DNA from: PALSA-693 sp963702305
GTDB lineage: Bacteria > Actinomycetota > Acidimicrobiia > Acidimicrobiales > Palsa-688
Assembly: GCA_963702305.1 (NCBI GenBank)
Contig: CAVPBX010000020.1
Coordinates: 1 to 64,000, forward strand
Direction: 5' to 3'
Length of the DNA stretch: 64,000 nt
The position numbers and the translations under genes were made by a program. Of this stretch, positions 18,717 through 27,975 are shown in pieces (position 1 is the first letter of the stretch; the number at the start of each line of letters is the position of its first letter). Below the pieces are notes generated by a model that was not told the DNA's origin, searched no databases, and saw only the letters and a program-made list of their open reading frames with translations.

Positions 18717-19763
18717 ATGCCCGGACCGGTACCCACCATTGATCTGACCGACTGGGCTGATGGTGATCCGATCGTCAGGGGCCGGATCGCGGCCACGGTC
18801 GACGTCGCCTGCTCCGAGGTGGGATTTCTGCAAATCGTCGGGCACGGGATCGACCCAGACCTGATCACCCGGATGCTGGCGGCAGCAGATCGCCTCTTTG
18901 CCCTGCCGCTCGAGACCAAGATGCGATACCGCCCGTCGTCGCCCGAGGTCAACAACGGGTACTCGCCGGTTGGCACCGAGTCGCTCGCTTACTCGCTTGG
19001 CCTCGACGGCGCACCACCCGACCTGTTCGAAGCCTTCAATCTCGGCCCCGAAGACATGGATCTGGAAGATCCCGCCGTGATCGCCGAACTCGACCGGTGT
19101 TTCGCCCCCAACCGGTGGCCCGAGGAGGTCCCAGAGCTCCGCGCCATCGCCATGGAGTATTTCGCCGCGGTGCGGTCGTTTGCCCACCGCCTCACCGGGA
19201 TCTTTGCCGTCGCGCTGGGCCTGGACGAGCGGTTCTTCGAGAGCTTCACCCGGCACTCGACCGACACCTTGCGGATCAACCACTATCAGCAGACCGCTGC
19301 GATGCCAGATCCATTGCCCGGGCAGACGCGGATGGGAGCGCACACGGATTACGGAATCGTCACCGCGCTGCATGCCGACGCCGTCCCGGGCCTGGAGATC
19401 GTCGGACCCGATGGCACCTGGCATCCGGTGCTACCCGAGGAGGGTGCCTACCTCGTCAACATCGGTGACCTGCTGGCGCAATGGACAAACGATCGGTGGC
19501 GGTCGACAGTGCATCGCGTCGCGGTGCCGCCGCCCAGCGAGACGGGCCGCAATCGTCGACGGTCGATGGCGTTCTTCCATGACGGCGACTGGGACGCCAT
19601 CGTCGAGTGTCTGCCGACCTGTTGCACCGAGGACAACCCGGCGCGCTACGGGCCCATCCGGGCCGTCGACCATCTAATGAACAAACTGATTGGCGGTCGG
19701 ACGATGTCGGCGTCGGAGGGCACCAACCACATCGGTGACCGTATCGACGCCGTGCGCGCCTGA
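18717..19763 (+). CDS. Isopenicillin-N-synthase-family 2OG-Fe(II) oxygenase
   Basis: 348 residues, ATG at 18717 with TTGGAG upstream. N-terminal DIOX_N region (DLTDWADGDPIVRGRIAATV, EVGFLQIVGHGI) and a double-stranded beta-helix core. Iron ligands are His209 and Asp211 (GAHTDYGIVTAL) and His266 (STVHRVAVPP). 2-Oxoglutarate is held by Arg281-x-Ser283 (RRSMAFF). All catalytic residues are present. The family hydroxylates or desaturates small molecules or amino-acid-derived compounds. Neighbours give no substrate clue. Confidence 0.92.
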   Translation: MPGPVPTIDLTDWADGDPIVRGRIAATVDVACSEVGFLQIVGHGIDPDLITRMLAAADRLFALPLETKMRYRPSSPEVNNGYSPVGTESLAYSLGLDGAPPDLFEAFNLGPEDMDLEDPAVIAELDRCFAPNRWPEEVPELRAIAMEYFAAVRSFAHRLTGIFAVALGLDERFFESFTRHSTDTLRINHYQQTAAMPDPLPGQTRMGAHTDYGIVTALHADAVPGLEIVGPDGTWHPVLPEEGAYLVNIGDLLAQWTNDRWRSTVHRVAVPPPSETGRNRRRSMAFFHDGDWDAIVECLPTCCTEDNPARYGPIRAVDHLMNKLIGGRTMSASEGTNHIGDRIDAVRA

Positions 19764-19770
19764 CCAGCGC

Positions 19771-20190
19771 CTAGCTGGGTGCCCTGAGGCCGAGACGCCG
19801 CTGCTCGATGACGAGACAGCGGTCCTCGACGTAGAGCAAGCCAGCCCCCTCGGCGATGGCGCGGGCCTCCTCGGAGGCAATGCCCAATTGCAACCACAGG
19901 GCGGTTGCACCCACCGCCACAGCCTGCCGGGCGAAGTCTGCCGTCTGGGCGGAGGGCCGGAACACATCGACCAGACCAACCTGCTCGGGGATGTCGGCGA
20001 GCTGCCGGTAGACCGGCTCACCGAGGATTTCGTCGGCATGCGGATTGACGGGGATGATCCGCCAGCCGCGTTGCTGCATGTGGGCCGGTACGGAGTGGGC
20101 CGCCTTCGCCGGAGCGGCGCTGGCGCCGACCACGGTGATGGTCTCGTAGGTGGTGAGGATCCGTTCGACGATGGTGTCAGTGTCGACCAT
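19771..20190 (-). CDS. CoA-binding-domain protein (YccU-like)
   Basis: 139 residues from ATG 20190. A single CoA-binding Rossmann domain: ITVVGASAAPAKAAHSVPAH, GWRIIPVNPHADEILGEPVY, DVFRPSAQTADFARQAV and ALWLQLGIASEEARAIA. This is the widespread YccU-like small CoA-binding protein, whose exact role is unknown. Convergent with the oxygenase gene (7 bp between stops) and divergent from the DUF4118 protein. Confidence 0.92.
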   Translation of the reverse strand: MVDTDTIVERILTTYETITVVGASAAPAKAAHSVPAHMQQRGWRIIPVNPHADEILGEPVYRQLADIPEQVGLVDVFRPSAQTADFARQAVAVGATALWLQLGIASEEARAIAEGAGLLYVEDRCLVIEQRRLGLRAPS

Positions 20191-20299
20191 GGCTCCCACC
20201 GTACGACCACCACCGGACTTCGCGAGATGCCGCCAACCGGCGAGCAGGTCGGCGGTTTCTTGAGAGACTGTCTCGTCACCGGAAAAAGGAGCGCGAACG

Positions 20300-21052
20300 A
20301 TGGTCTCTCCGGTAAGAGTCTCGACGCGGATGGCGGTACTGATCGCGTTCGCCGGTCCGCTCGCCGCCGCGGCCATCATGGTTCCGCTCCGATCCCACAC
20401 CCAGACCAGCAGCCTCGCCTTGGTCATGGTCGTGGTCGTGGTGGCATCGCTCGTTCCGGGCCACCGCGGCGGCGCGCCCGTGGCCGGGCTGTCGGCCGGG
20501 ATCTGGTTCGACTTCTTCCTGACTCGACCGTACGAGAGCTTCTCGATCCATCGCAGCGCCGACGTCCAAACCACCCTGCTGCTCACGGTGGTCGCCATCG
20601 CGGTCGGAGAACTCGCCGCCCGACACCGGTCTGCCCGCCGGCAAAGCGAGGTCGCCACCCAAGAGATGCTCGCCGTGTACGTCGTCGCAGAGATGCTCTC
20701 CGCCGGCACCCGCGCCTCCACGGTCGTCGACACTGTCGCCGAGCAGCTCAACGAGCTGCTGTTCCTCAGACACTGTCATTTCGAGCGCTCGACCGATCCG
20801 ACGCCAGATCCCTCCATCAACCGAGCCGGCGACTTGGAATACGGCCACCTCGACTGGCGCCTCGAGCGCGACGGCCTGCCCACCAGGGACGTCATCCTCC
20901 CCGTCGAACACCAAGGCCGCCGGGTAGGGCACTACGTGCTGCGCGGCCCCGACATTGGCATTCCCCTCAGCCACGATCGCCGACTCGCAGCCGTGGCCCT
21001 CAGCGATCTCGCCGGCGCGGCCCTCGGCGCCACCACCATCAACAACCACTAA
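20300..21052 (+). CDS. DUF4118 membrane protein with GAF-like region
   Basis: 250 residues, ATG 20300 with AGGAG ten bases upstream. Residues about 10-110 carry three to four hydrophobic segments and the DUF4118 signature SAGIWFDFFLTRPYESFSI, as in the KdpD membrane sensor. The remaining 130 residues look like a small GAF-type sensor. There is no histidine kinase or output domain, so it may sense and signal through a partner or be a relic of a KdpD-like kinase. Transcribed away from the CoA-binding gene. Confidence 0.8.
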   Translation: MVSPVRVSTRMAVLIAFAGPLAAAAIMVPLRSHTQTSSLALVMVVVVVASLVPGHRGGAPVAGLSAGIWFDFFLTRPYESFSIHRSADVQTTLLLTVVAIAVGELAARHRSARRQSEVATQEMLAVYVVAEMLSAGTRASTVVDTVAEQLNELLFLRHCHFERSTDPTPDPSINRAGDLEYGHLDWRLERDGLPTRDVILPVEHQGRRVGHYVLRGPDIGIPLSHDRRLAAVALSDLAGAALGATTINNH

Positions 21053-21089
21053 GGGGCATTTCGCCGCCGCAGCCGCCATGATTGACAGG

Positions 21090-21902
21090 TCAATCCAGCG
21101 TGTCCCGACCACCGGATCCGGCCGGCCGCTTCGTCGGGTTACCGCGGGGAAGCTGCAAGCTGGTCCGGGGCCGCACCCACATGACATCGATCTGGGCGTC
21201 GCTGGTCAAAATGTCGAGCACCGCTTTGGCCTGATCGTCCGGGGCCAGTTGGTCCTGGGCGATGTAGCCGCGCCGCCACCAGTCATCCCGAAACCGCTCC
21301 AGGGCGTCCCGGTCGGGGATCTCTGCGCTGTTGAAGAACTCCCCGCCCGAAGTCGAGCCCACAATGATGGTGCTGAACCGCACGGTGGGGTGCTCCAGCT
21401 TCCACACCTGCACGCATTTCTCCAACGCGGCCTTGCTCGCCAAGTACAACCCCAGTCCGATCCAGGGCGGGACCAGGTTGGCGGACACACTGGAGAAGTA
21501 GATCGCCGCCCCCTCCGACGCCTCCAGATGCGGGATGGCGGCGCCGGTGACCAGGCTGGCGCCGATCACATTGATGTCCAGGGCCAGCCGCCATTGATCC
21601 TGGGTGGTCGTCCACAGCTCGCTGACGACCCCCTTGCCGGGGGCGTACACCAGGGCGTCAAGACCGCCGAACGCTTCGGTGGTGCGGGCCACCACCGCCG
21701 CACAGGCGTCGGGGTCGCGGACATCGCAGCTGACGACCATCGCGTCGGGACCGCAGTCTCGCCGGAGCTGCTCCAACAGTTCTGTGCTGCGTGCTGCCAG
21801 CGACACCGCGGCGCCCTCCCGGGCGAGCCGTAACGCCACGGCGCGGCCGAGCCCCTTCGACGCCCCCACCACCAAGGCCCTCTTGCCGTCCAGTGCACCC
21901 AT
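21090..21902 (-). CDS. SDR-family oxidoreductase
   Basis: 270 residues from ATG 21902 (MGALDGKRALVVGASKGLGR). Cofactor motif GASKGLG, YAPG in place of NNAG, catalytic Ser in YFSSVSANL and YLASK with Tyr/Lys. NADP-type SDR preference is suggested by SLAARSTELLEQ. The substrate is unknown. The longer frame upstream is not supported by coding character. Faces the decayed HIT gene. Confidence 0.9.
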   Translation of the reverse strand: MGALDGKRALVVGASKGLGRAVALRLAREGAAVSLAARSTELLEQLRRDCGPDAMVVSCDVRDPDACAAVVARTTEAFGGLDALVYAPGKGVVSELWTTTQDQWRLALDINVIGASLVTGAAIPHLEASEGAAIYFSSVSANLVPPWIGLGLYLASKAALEKCVQVWKLEHPTVRFSTIIVGSTSGGEFFNSAEIPDRDALERFRDDWWRRGYIAQDQLAPDDQAKAVLDILTSDAQIDVMWVRPRTSLQLPRGNPTKRPAGSGGRDTLD

Positions 21903-22023
21903 CAACGGCGACCCTACCGGGCGACACCCTCCACCCGTCCCATCGTCAACGCCTGATCCGAGCCCCCGTTTGGGTCGGTTGCCCAGTTTCGATCGCAGGA
22001 TGCAGCGTGGCGCTGGGTGCGTC

Positions 22024-22358
22024 ATGTGCGCCGAGGCGCATCTTGTTTGTAACGAGTTCAACGATCTGATCGCCGAGACGCCTTCTTTGCATGATCTGTC
22101 CGCGGAGGAGGTGTGCGGCGTTGGAGCGATGTTGCGGCGGTCGGCGGAGTGATCTGCGAGTTGTTCAACCCGGTGAAACTGGCGAATCTGTCGATGGGCT
22201 TCCGGATTCCGCACTTCCACTGCCACGTTTACCCGCAGTACGACGAGGACGATCCGTACCGCTTGATCGATGTGACGGAGGGTGACGTACGGCTCGGTGA
22301 CGAGGCATGGGATCGGCGGGTGGCCGGCATGAGCGAGCGGCTCGGCGGCGTCTCGTGA
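22024..22358 (+). pseudogene. HIT-domain protein, deleted and frameshifted
   Basis: A histidine-triad nucleotide-binding protein in ruins. The first frame reads MCAEAHLVCNEFNDLIAETP, the typical start with Cys pairs. It jumps directly to SLHDLSAEEVCG, missing about 30 residues that normally lie between. A slip near 22122 then moves to another frame reading DVAAVGGVICELFNPVKLAN and the catalytic HIT motif FHCHVYPQYDEDDPY, ending at 22358. A deletion plus a frameshift argues for genuine decay rather than a base-call error alone. Confidence 0.75.
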
Positions 22359-22407
22359 CCGCCACGACCGCGTGGACCGATAGGCCGCCGCTCACCTTCG
22401 GTGGCAC

Positions 22408-24051
22408 CTATGCGCCGCCGTGTGCACTCTGCGACACACCAGGGCCGCGTAGCACCTGACCGGCCGGAATACCAGAGTCAATGGTCCCGTCGATCACCGG
22501 ATTTCCGTTCACGAAGACGTGCATCACTCCCTCGCAGAACTGGTGAGGTGAAGTGAACGTCGCCTTGTCGATGACGGTGGCGGGATCGAAGACGACCAGG
22601 TCGGCCACAGCACCCGTCCGCAGAATGCCTCGGTCCTTCAAACCGAGACGGCGGGCGGGAAGGCTCGTCATCTTCCGCACCGCCTCGGACAATCCGAGGA
22701 CGCCCTCCTCTCGGACGTAGTAGCCGAGCACCCGGACGAAGGTCCCGTAGCTGCGCGGATGGGGACACCCTCCAGTATCGGGGTGGAGGATCCACCCGTC
22801 GCTGGCCACCGCCACCTCGGAATGCGACATCACCCGGCGGATGTCCTCCTCCCCGATGGCGAATATCACGACCTCCACTCCCCCACCATGATGAGCGAGG
22901 AGGTCGAGCAGAACGTCGACCGGCTGCTGTGTTTGGGAGGCCGCGATCTCGTCGAGCGTACGTCCGGTCAGCTCGTCACCCCCGCCTGGTACCGAGGCGA
23001 TCATGATGGTGTCGGGCTCGAAGTTCTCGTTCGGCCGGCCGTCAGCCGGGCCCTCGAGAACCTCCGTTCGGATGCGTGCCCGCCCGTCCGGGTCGAGCAG
23101 CCGAAACCTCATCTTCTCCGTGCCGCCCTCGACCGCCCAGCCGGGGAGAAGAGCGGTGAGCGTTGTCGAAGACGCCGGATAAGGGTACTGGTCGGCGATG
23201 ACATCGACCCCACGCACGCGGGCGTCGTCGATGAGCCGGAGGGACGCCTCGGTGAGGCCCCAGTTTCGCCGCCCCAGCACCTTGTGATGGCTGATCTGTA
23301 GGGGGAGTCCGGCACGCTCAGCTACCTGGAGCGCCTCTTCGACCGCAGAAAGTAGATTTGGTCCCTCGTTTCGCATATGGGTCGAGTAGAAACCGCCATA
23401 CCGGCCGGCCACCTCGGCGAGGGCGACGATCTCGTCGGTGGAGGCGTACGTGCCGGGCGGGTAGATGAGACCGGAGGAGATGCCGAACGCACCGCCTTCC
23501 ATCGCGTCCACGACCGCTCTCTGCATCTCCGCGAGTTCCTGCTGGGTGGGGGTTCGGGCCTCGAAACCCATTGCCGCGACGCGGGCTGTTCCCTGACCGA
23601 CCTGGAGGGCGACGTTCACGGCGAGCGGGAGGCTTGAGAGCAGGCGGGAGAAGCCGGCAGCATCGGACCATGACCAGTCGAGGTCGCGGCTCAGAACGAG
23701 CTATAGGTGCGAAGGAGTTCGCGTCGCTCGCCCCCTCCGACCGGGAAGGTGGAGTGTCCGCAAATTGCCGACCACCACAGTGGTCACCCCTTGGTGCACC
23801 ATGGAATCGGCGCGAGGATATTTGGGCAGCGTGAAGTCGCAGTGGGTGTGCAGGTCGATGAACCCCGGCGCCACGGCGAGCCCCTCAGCGTCTATTTCGC
23901 GGGCGCCGTCAGCGGGAATGCCCATTCCGATGTCCACAATCCGGCCGCCGGCAACCGCGAGGTCACCACGATGAGACGGACCACCCGACCCGTCGAACAG
24001 CTGGCCTCCCCTCAGCAGGAAGGTGTCTTCTCGCTCCTTGCCAGATGCCAC
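22408..24051 (-). CDS. N-acyl-D-amino-acid deacylase (D-aminoacylase family), two compensating frameshifts
   Basis: Reconstructed 547-residue urease-fold amidohydrolase. N-terminal frame: LLRGGQLFDGSGGP, metal motif GFIDLHTHCDFTLP, VHQGVTTVVVGN. An extra T near 23762-23764 and a missing base near 23691-23696 isolate the segment GERRELLRTYSSF. The second frame continues with LSRDLDWSWSDAAGFSRLL, THMRNEG, LQISHHKVLGRRNWGL and VVFDPATVIDKATF. The two slips cancel and 1644 nt is divisible by three. It would hydrolyse N-acyl-D-amino acids to the D-amino acid plus a carboxylate. Three bases downstream of the LigA-like gene, so part of the same operon. Confidence 0.87.
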
Positions 24052-24054
24052 CGG

Positions 24055-24339
24055 TCAGCCTTGCCGAGGTTCGTCGCGGCTCCGGTTCATGCCCCAGTCG
24101 ATGTTTCGCTGGAGCTGCACGACAAGAATCGGATGCACCCCCCGATTGACCATGCCTTGATAGTCGCGGTCGCGAAGCAGTGCCCGAGCCTCGTCGTCGA
24201 GGTCGAAGCGCCCGACGACCGCGTCTGGGTCCTCGAGGAACTTCCGGAAGATGTCTTCGTTCTCCTGAAGCTCGTGGAGGGCAGTATGGAGTTCGAGGTC
24301 GCGATTGGCCGGACGGGGATAGATCAATCTCTCGGTCAT
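24055..24339 (-). CDS. LigA-like aromatic-ring-opening dioxygenase subunit
   Basis: 94 residues: ALHELQENEDIFRKFLEDPD, AVVGRFDLDDEARALLRDRD and YQGMVNRGVHPILVVQLQRN match the small helical alpha subunit of protocatechuate 4,5-dioxygenase (LigA superfamily). The subunit caps the active site of the LigB-type partner, which is encoded immediately upstream (stop 24351, 11 bp gap). Pairing with a LigB gene makes the call firm; the ring substrate is not known. Confidence 0.85.
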   Translation of the reverse strand: MTERLIYPRPANRDLELHTALHELQENEDIFRKFLEDPDAVVGRFDLDDEARALLRDRDYQGMVNRGVHPILVVQLQRNIDWGMNRSRDEPRQG

Positions 24340-24350
24340 CGGTCAGCTCC

Positions 24351-25192
24351 TCACAGCTCGATGATGGCGTAGCCGCAATGGCCGGAGTCCCAGTAGGAAT
24401 GAACCGTCGCCTTGGAGGACAGCCCCCGGGCCCCGATCGCAACGGCCCAGGTACGCAACTCCACCATCCCGCGCCCGTCGACCTCCTCCGCCGATAGTTG
24501 GACGAGTTTCTCCCCCTCGCCGGCCGTGAGCCAATCCCTGACTTCCTTGTCGGAGGCGGTGTCCGGATGGTAGAACTTCTCGGTTCCCGGGTAGTGCGAC
24601 ATTCCACCGGAAGCGACGACTCCGAGGCGAAGGCTGTCGCGGTCCGCCCAACGGCCAGTGCACGGCCGAGATCGAAACAGCGGCGGATCGACGGCTGGGG
24701 AGGCACGTAGGCGTTGACGATCAGTGGGATGACCGGTACCGCCAGTCCAGCCTCCTGGGCGTAATACAGGGGGATCATGAAGGAATGGTCGAGCACCTGA
24801 CGTTGGCTGAATGCCGGGTCGAAGCCGGAATCGAGCAGATAGTCGAGCATGTCGTTCGCAAGCTTTGGAATCGCATCAGAGGTCACCCGTACCCCGTGGA
24901 ACTGTGCCGCGACGGGGTCCCCGGTGAACACGGTGAACGTTGGGACCAGGTCGAGAAAGTGATTGTGCAGATGGTCGAGCGCGACGACGCATAGCGCATC
25001 CAAGTTGAGCTGGTTCGCCCGCTTCGCAAAGAGTCGATAGCCATCATGCACTCTGCTCAGCTCAGCTGGGTCCTCCTCGGGCGGTCCGAGGAAGATCTGC
25101 GGGGCGTGCGACACGCAGAACCCCATCGCCGCCCTGGGCTGGGCGCCGGTCTCACCCAAGGGACCCTCGGTTCTCTCGGCCATACGGGACAT
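24351..25192 (-). CDS. LigB-type extradiol dioxygenase catalytic subunit, frameshifted
   Basis: About 280 residues. Class III extradiol dioxygenase: metal His in SHAPQ (28-32), DHLHNHF (73-79) and a third conserved His in VLDHSFMIPLYY, followed by VIPLIVNAYVPPQPS. The frame slips near 24648-24652 (one missing base). The correct continuation is ADRDSLRLGVVASGGMSHY then PGTEKFYHP and ends DSGHCGYAIIEL at 24351. The 842-nt length fits a one-base loss. It cleaves a catecholic or related ring meta to the hydroxyls using Fe(II). It lies 18 bp after the DpaA-like gene. Confidence 0.87.
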
Positions 25193-25210
25193 GGTCGTCC
25201 TTTCGCCTTG

Positions 25211-26149
25211 TCAGGCTGTTGAAGGGGTGCGGTCGATCGCGGGTCCGTCATTCCTGGTAGCACCGTTCATCGCGGAAGCGATGACTCGAAGCTGCGCGTC
25301 CCCCGCCGACAGCGGTGCCCGGGCGCCGGCGAGACCCCGTGCCCAGGTGAGGTCGATCCCCAAGTCGCTAGCGGCCCGGTGGTCTATTCCTCCGGGAGGC
25401 GAAGCGATGTCGATGACAATGGCGTCCTGGAGCCCGGGAAAGGCGGACCTCGGGATGGCGTCAGGCGCGGGGACCGTATTTACGATGACGTCCGCCTCGG
25501 CCATTGCTTCGACGCGTGCCGCGTGGGCGACTGGGGTGGCCCCGCGGCGCGCTCGCTCCAAGTGCTCGCGCCGACGGGCGGCGACGCGAACCCGGCACGC
25601 GAGTCCGAGCAAGGCGTCGGTGAACGCTGCTCCGGTGGCTCCATAGCCGAGAACGAGGAAACGGTGCTCGGGCAAGACCCGTTGGGTCTTGCCGACGAGA
25701 AGCGCTACGAGGGCTTCGGCAACGGCCGTTGCATTGCAGATGGCGATCGCACGGTCGTCTCTCATCTCGAACAGCTCGACACCGGTCGAACGAGCCGTGG
25801 CCGAAAGCACGGGGGTCGCTCGTCCGAGCACCAGCCCTCCAGCGGAGGCATTGGAGGCCGCCAGCAAGGCTCTGTCGAGGATGATCGGCACCGGGCAACT
25901 TGGTGCGTACACCCGATCGCCGTCGTCGAGGCCCGGCGACGGACACACGATCCAACTCGCCCCGCTGACCGCCGCCTCTGCCGAGACCGCAAGTTCGACG
26001 GCGGAGGCGGCGTTCCCGCTGGCTCCGAAGGTGGCGCCGTCCAGCGCCACGCCGAACAGCGCGACCTCGTAGCCTTTGGTCGAGAGCTGCTCAGCGATGT
26101 AGATCTCTCTGGCGTCCCCGCCAAGCACGGCTACGCGGATCTTGCTCAC
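25211..26149 (-). CDS. Dipicolinate synthase subunit A (SpoVFA/DpaA) homologue
   Basis: 312 residues, full length for DpaA. N-terminal VLGGDAR (8-14), the ELFEMRDDRAIAICNATAVA region (125-144), a nucleotide-binding GYGATG (168-173) and the hallmark C-terminal DIASPPGGID (247-256) and GLAGARAPLSAG (272-283) align with Bacillus SpoVFA from memory. In Bacillus, DpaA with DpaB oxidises the DapA product to dipicolinate in sporulation. No DpaB gene is present here. The ATG overlaps the stop of a DapA-like gene by 4 bp, so the two are translationally coupled. Likely an NAD(P)-dependent enzyme on a cyclic imino or keto acid; dipicolinate itself is only a hypothesis. Confidence 0.85.
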   Translation of the reverse strand: MSKIRVAVLGGDAREIYIAEQLSTKGYEVALFGVALDGATFGASGNAASAVELAVSAEAAVSGASWIVCPSPGLDDGDRVYAPSCPVPIILDRALLAASNASAGGLVLGRATPVLSATARSTGVELFEMRDDRAIAICNATAVAEALVALLVGKTQRVLPEHRFLVLGYGATGAAFTDALLGLACRVRVAARRREHLERARRGATPVAHAARVEAMAEADVIVNTVPAPDAIPRSAFPGLQDAIVIDIASPPGGIDHRAASDLGIDLTWARGLAGARAPLSAGDAQLRVIASAMNGATRNDGPAIDRTPSTA

Positions 26150-27105
26150 TCTCTGCTCCCTGCTCTCCCCTGGCCGGCGAGGCGTACCTCGGTGAGCGTG
26201 CTATCGCAGTCGGCCAACGCGCCTCGGAGCGCCTTGCGCTCGGAGTCGTCCAGCGGAAGGTAGGGGAGGCGCACATCATCGGTTCCGGGAAGGCCTCGAA
26301 GCTGCATTGCTGCCTTCACCGTTCGCGGCTGGCCAAGACGCCGTACCAGGGAGAAGTAGGGCTCGAGGGCCACCGCGATGCGCCGGGCGTGATCCCAGTC
26401 GCTCCGGGCCGCCGCGGAGACCAGCTCGACCATGGCCTGAGGAAAGGCCCAGCTGTTGGTCGAGGTGACACCGTCAGCCCCGGCAACGAGCGCGAGGACC
26501 GCGGTGACGTCCGACGCAGCCAGTACCCGTACCATTCCCGCGGTGCCTCGATGGACCGCGGCAATGCTCTCTGCCAGACCACGAAGCGAGGATGTCCCCT
26601 GTTTGACGGCGACGATTCCGGGCAACGACGCGATCACGTCGAGATCCGCTGGTGATAGGTCGATACCGAACACCGGGTTGTTGTAGACGACAAGATTCCC
26701 CGGCAGTCGCTGGGATAGCTGCTCGAAGTGGCGGAACACCTCGGCGGTACTCACCTCGGCCACGAGAGGAGCAGAAACCATCACCTCGTTCGCCCCCTCG
26801 TCAAAGAGTCGGCTGGCAAGGCGGGCGGTGGCCTCGGTGGACGGCAGCGCGGCGCAAGCCATCACTGATCGAACGGCGGTCACGGCGCGCACAGCCCGCA
26901 GGACGCTCACCCGTTCCTCGTCGGTGAGACTCTGGAACTCCCCGTAGGACCCGGTGAGTAGAAGGTCGTTGACACCTTGGCTCGCCATCCACTCCGCGGC
27001 ACGTGCCATCGAATTCCCGTCCACCGCGGCGCCTCCCGCCGTGAAGAGTGTGGGGGCGATCGCGTAGAGCCCCAGCGTGGGGGCGGCGGAGAGGGCTGGC
27101 TGCAT
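26146..27105 (-). CDS. DapA-family class I aldolase/lyase with non-canonical active site
   Basis: About 319 residues, N-acetylneuraminate lyase/dihydrodipicolinate synthase superfamily TIM barrel. Schiff-base Lys168 in GIVAVKQG and catalytic Tyr141 in VVYNNPVFGID are present. The Thr-Thr of true dihydrodipicolinate synthases (GTTGE) is replaced by GSYGE (52-56), a pattern closer to hydratase-aldolases, so a different aldehyde partner is likely. ATG 27105 has GAGG eight bases upstream; ATG 27111 is possible. Its stop overlaps the DpaA-like start. Probably joins or releases pyruvate. Confidence 0.87.
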   Translation of the reverse strand: MQPALSAAPTLGLYAIAPTLFTAGGAAVDGNSMARAAEWMASQGVNDLLLTGSYGEFQSLTDEERVSVLRAVRAVTAVRSVMACAALPSTEATARLASRLFDEGANEVMVSAPLVAEVSTAEVFRHFEQLSQRLPGNLVVYNNPVFGIDLSPADLDVIASLPGIVAVKQGTSSLRGLAESIAAVHRGTAGMVRVLAASDVTAVLALVAGADGVTSTNSWAFPQAMVELVSAAARSDWDHARRIAVALEPYFSLVRRLGQPRTVKAAMQLRGLPGTDDVRLPYLPLDDSERKALRGALADCDSTLTEVRLAGQGRAGSRE

Positions 27106-27237
27106 ATTCATATCCTCACGTGGTCGGCCCGGAAACACCGGCGGCGGTGCGCCGCCGACCCCCCAAATAGAGTCGGCGAACTTCGGGCCTATCGAGGAGC
27201 TCGGAACCATAGGGGATCAGATCCATCTTCTCGGTTT

Positions 27238-27975
27238 CTATCGACCGCTCAGCGCCGACGGCTTTGGCCCGTGGGTGTTCACCTGGGCAGAGGCGTGACT
27301 CAGGAGGTTGTCGCGGACGGACTCGATGTGGGCGCGGATGAGCTCGACCGAACGAGTTGAGTCCCGGTCGTTGACCGCGTTGACGATCTTTCCGTGATCG
27401 GCCGCGCACTTGCGCATGCTGCTGACCCCGGCGACGTCACGCAGCCGGAGAGTCGTGGTGAGGTACAGCACATTGCGTAAGGCGCGGGCAAGGATCTCGT
27501 TACCGCTGCACGCCGCGACCGCCTCGTGAAATACGCAGTCTGTTCGGAGGAATTCGCTGAGGACGCCTTCGTTCGCGGAGGCGATGGTGTCCCTGGCTGC
27601 CGCCAAGAGCGACACGGAGTCCTCCTCGCTATGGCGTTGTGACGCCAACCTGACGGATTCCACCTCCAGCAGGAGGCGCATCTCATAGGCGTCGCGAATC
27701 GTCGCGGTCGACACTCGGACCACGTGAAGTCGGCCGCCAAAGGACTCGACCAGGCCCACTTCCACTAGATGCATTAACGCTTCTCGCACCGGCGTCTTAC
27801 TGACGCCGAGGCGCTCGGCGAGGTTGGCCTCGGTGAGGCGTTCGCCCGGTGTCAACTCCCGGGAGATGATTGCAGCCCGAAGCCGATCGCTGACCTCGTC
27901 GGAGAGGGTCTCAGCTCGTCTTCGGATGACTCCGAGCTTCTTCGTGTCAGCGTCCATGAGCCTCATCTCAGTCAT
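27238..27975 (-). CDS. GntR-family regulator (FadR/FCD subfamily)
   Basis: 245 residues. Winged HTH about 20-85 (LRAAIISRELTPGERLTEAN, ERLGVSKTPVREALMHL) and an all-helical FCD ligand domain with the metal-binding pattern: Asp in LRTDCVFHEAVAACSG and His residues in DHGKIV and RAHIESV. It overlaps by 4 bp the upstream FMN-enzyme gene and is embedded in the catabolic operon, as usual for a local regulator responding to an acidic pathway metabolite. The gap to the DapA-like gene (about 130 bp) may carry a second promoter. Confidence 0.92.
   Translation of the reverse strand: MTEMRLMDADTKKLGVIRRRAETLSDEVSDRLRAAIISRELTPGERLTEANLAERLGVSKTPVREALMHLVEVGLVESFGGRLHVVRVSTATIRDAYEMRLLLEVESVRLASQRHSEEDSVSLLAAARDTIASANEGVLSEFLRTDCVFHEAVAACSGNEILARALRNVLYLTTTLRLRDVAGVSSMRKCAADHGKIVNAVNDRDSTRSVELIRAHIESVRDNLLSHASAQVNTHGPKPSALSGR

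Noticed and set aside
26146..27105. Calling the DapA-like gene dapA of lysine synthesis
   Set aside because: GSYGE replaces GTTGE and no dapB, asd or other lysine gene is nearby; catabolic context fits better.
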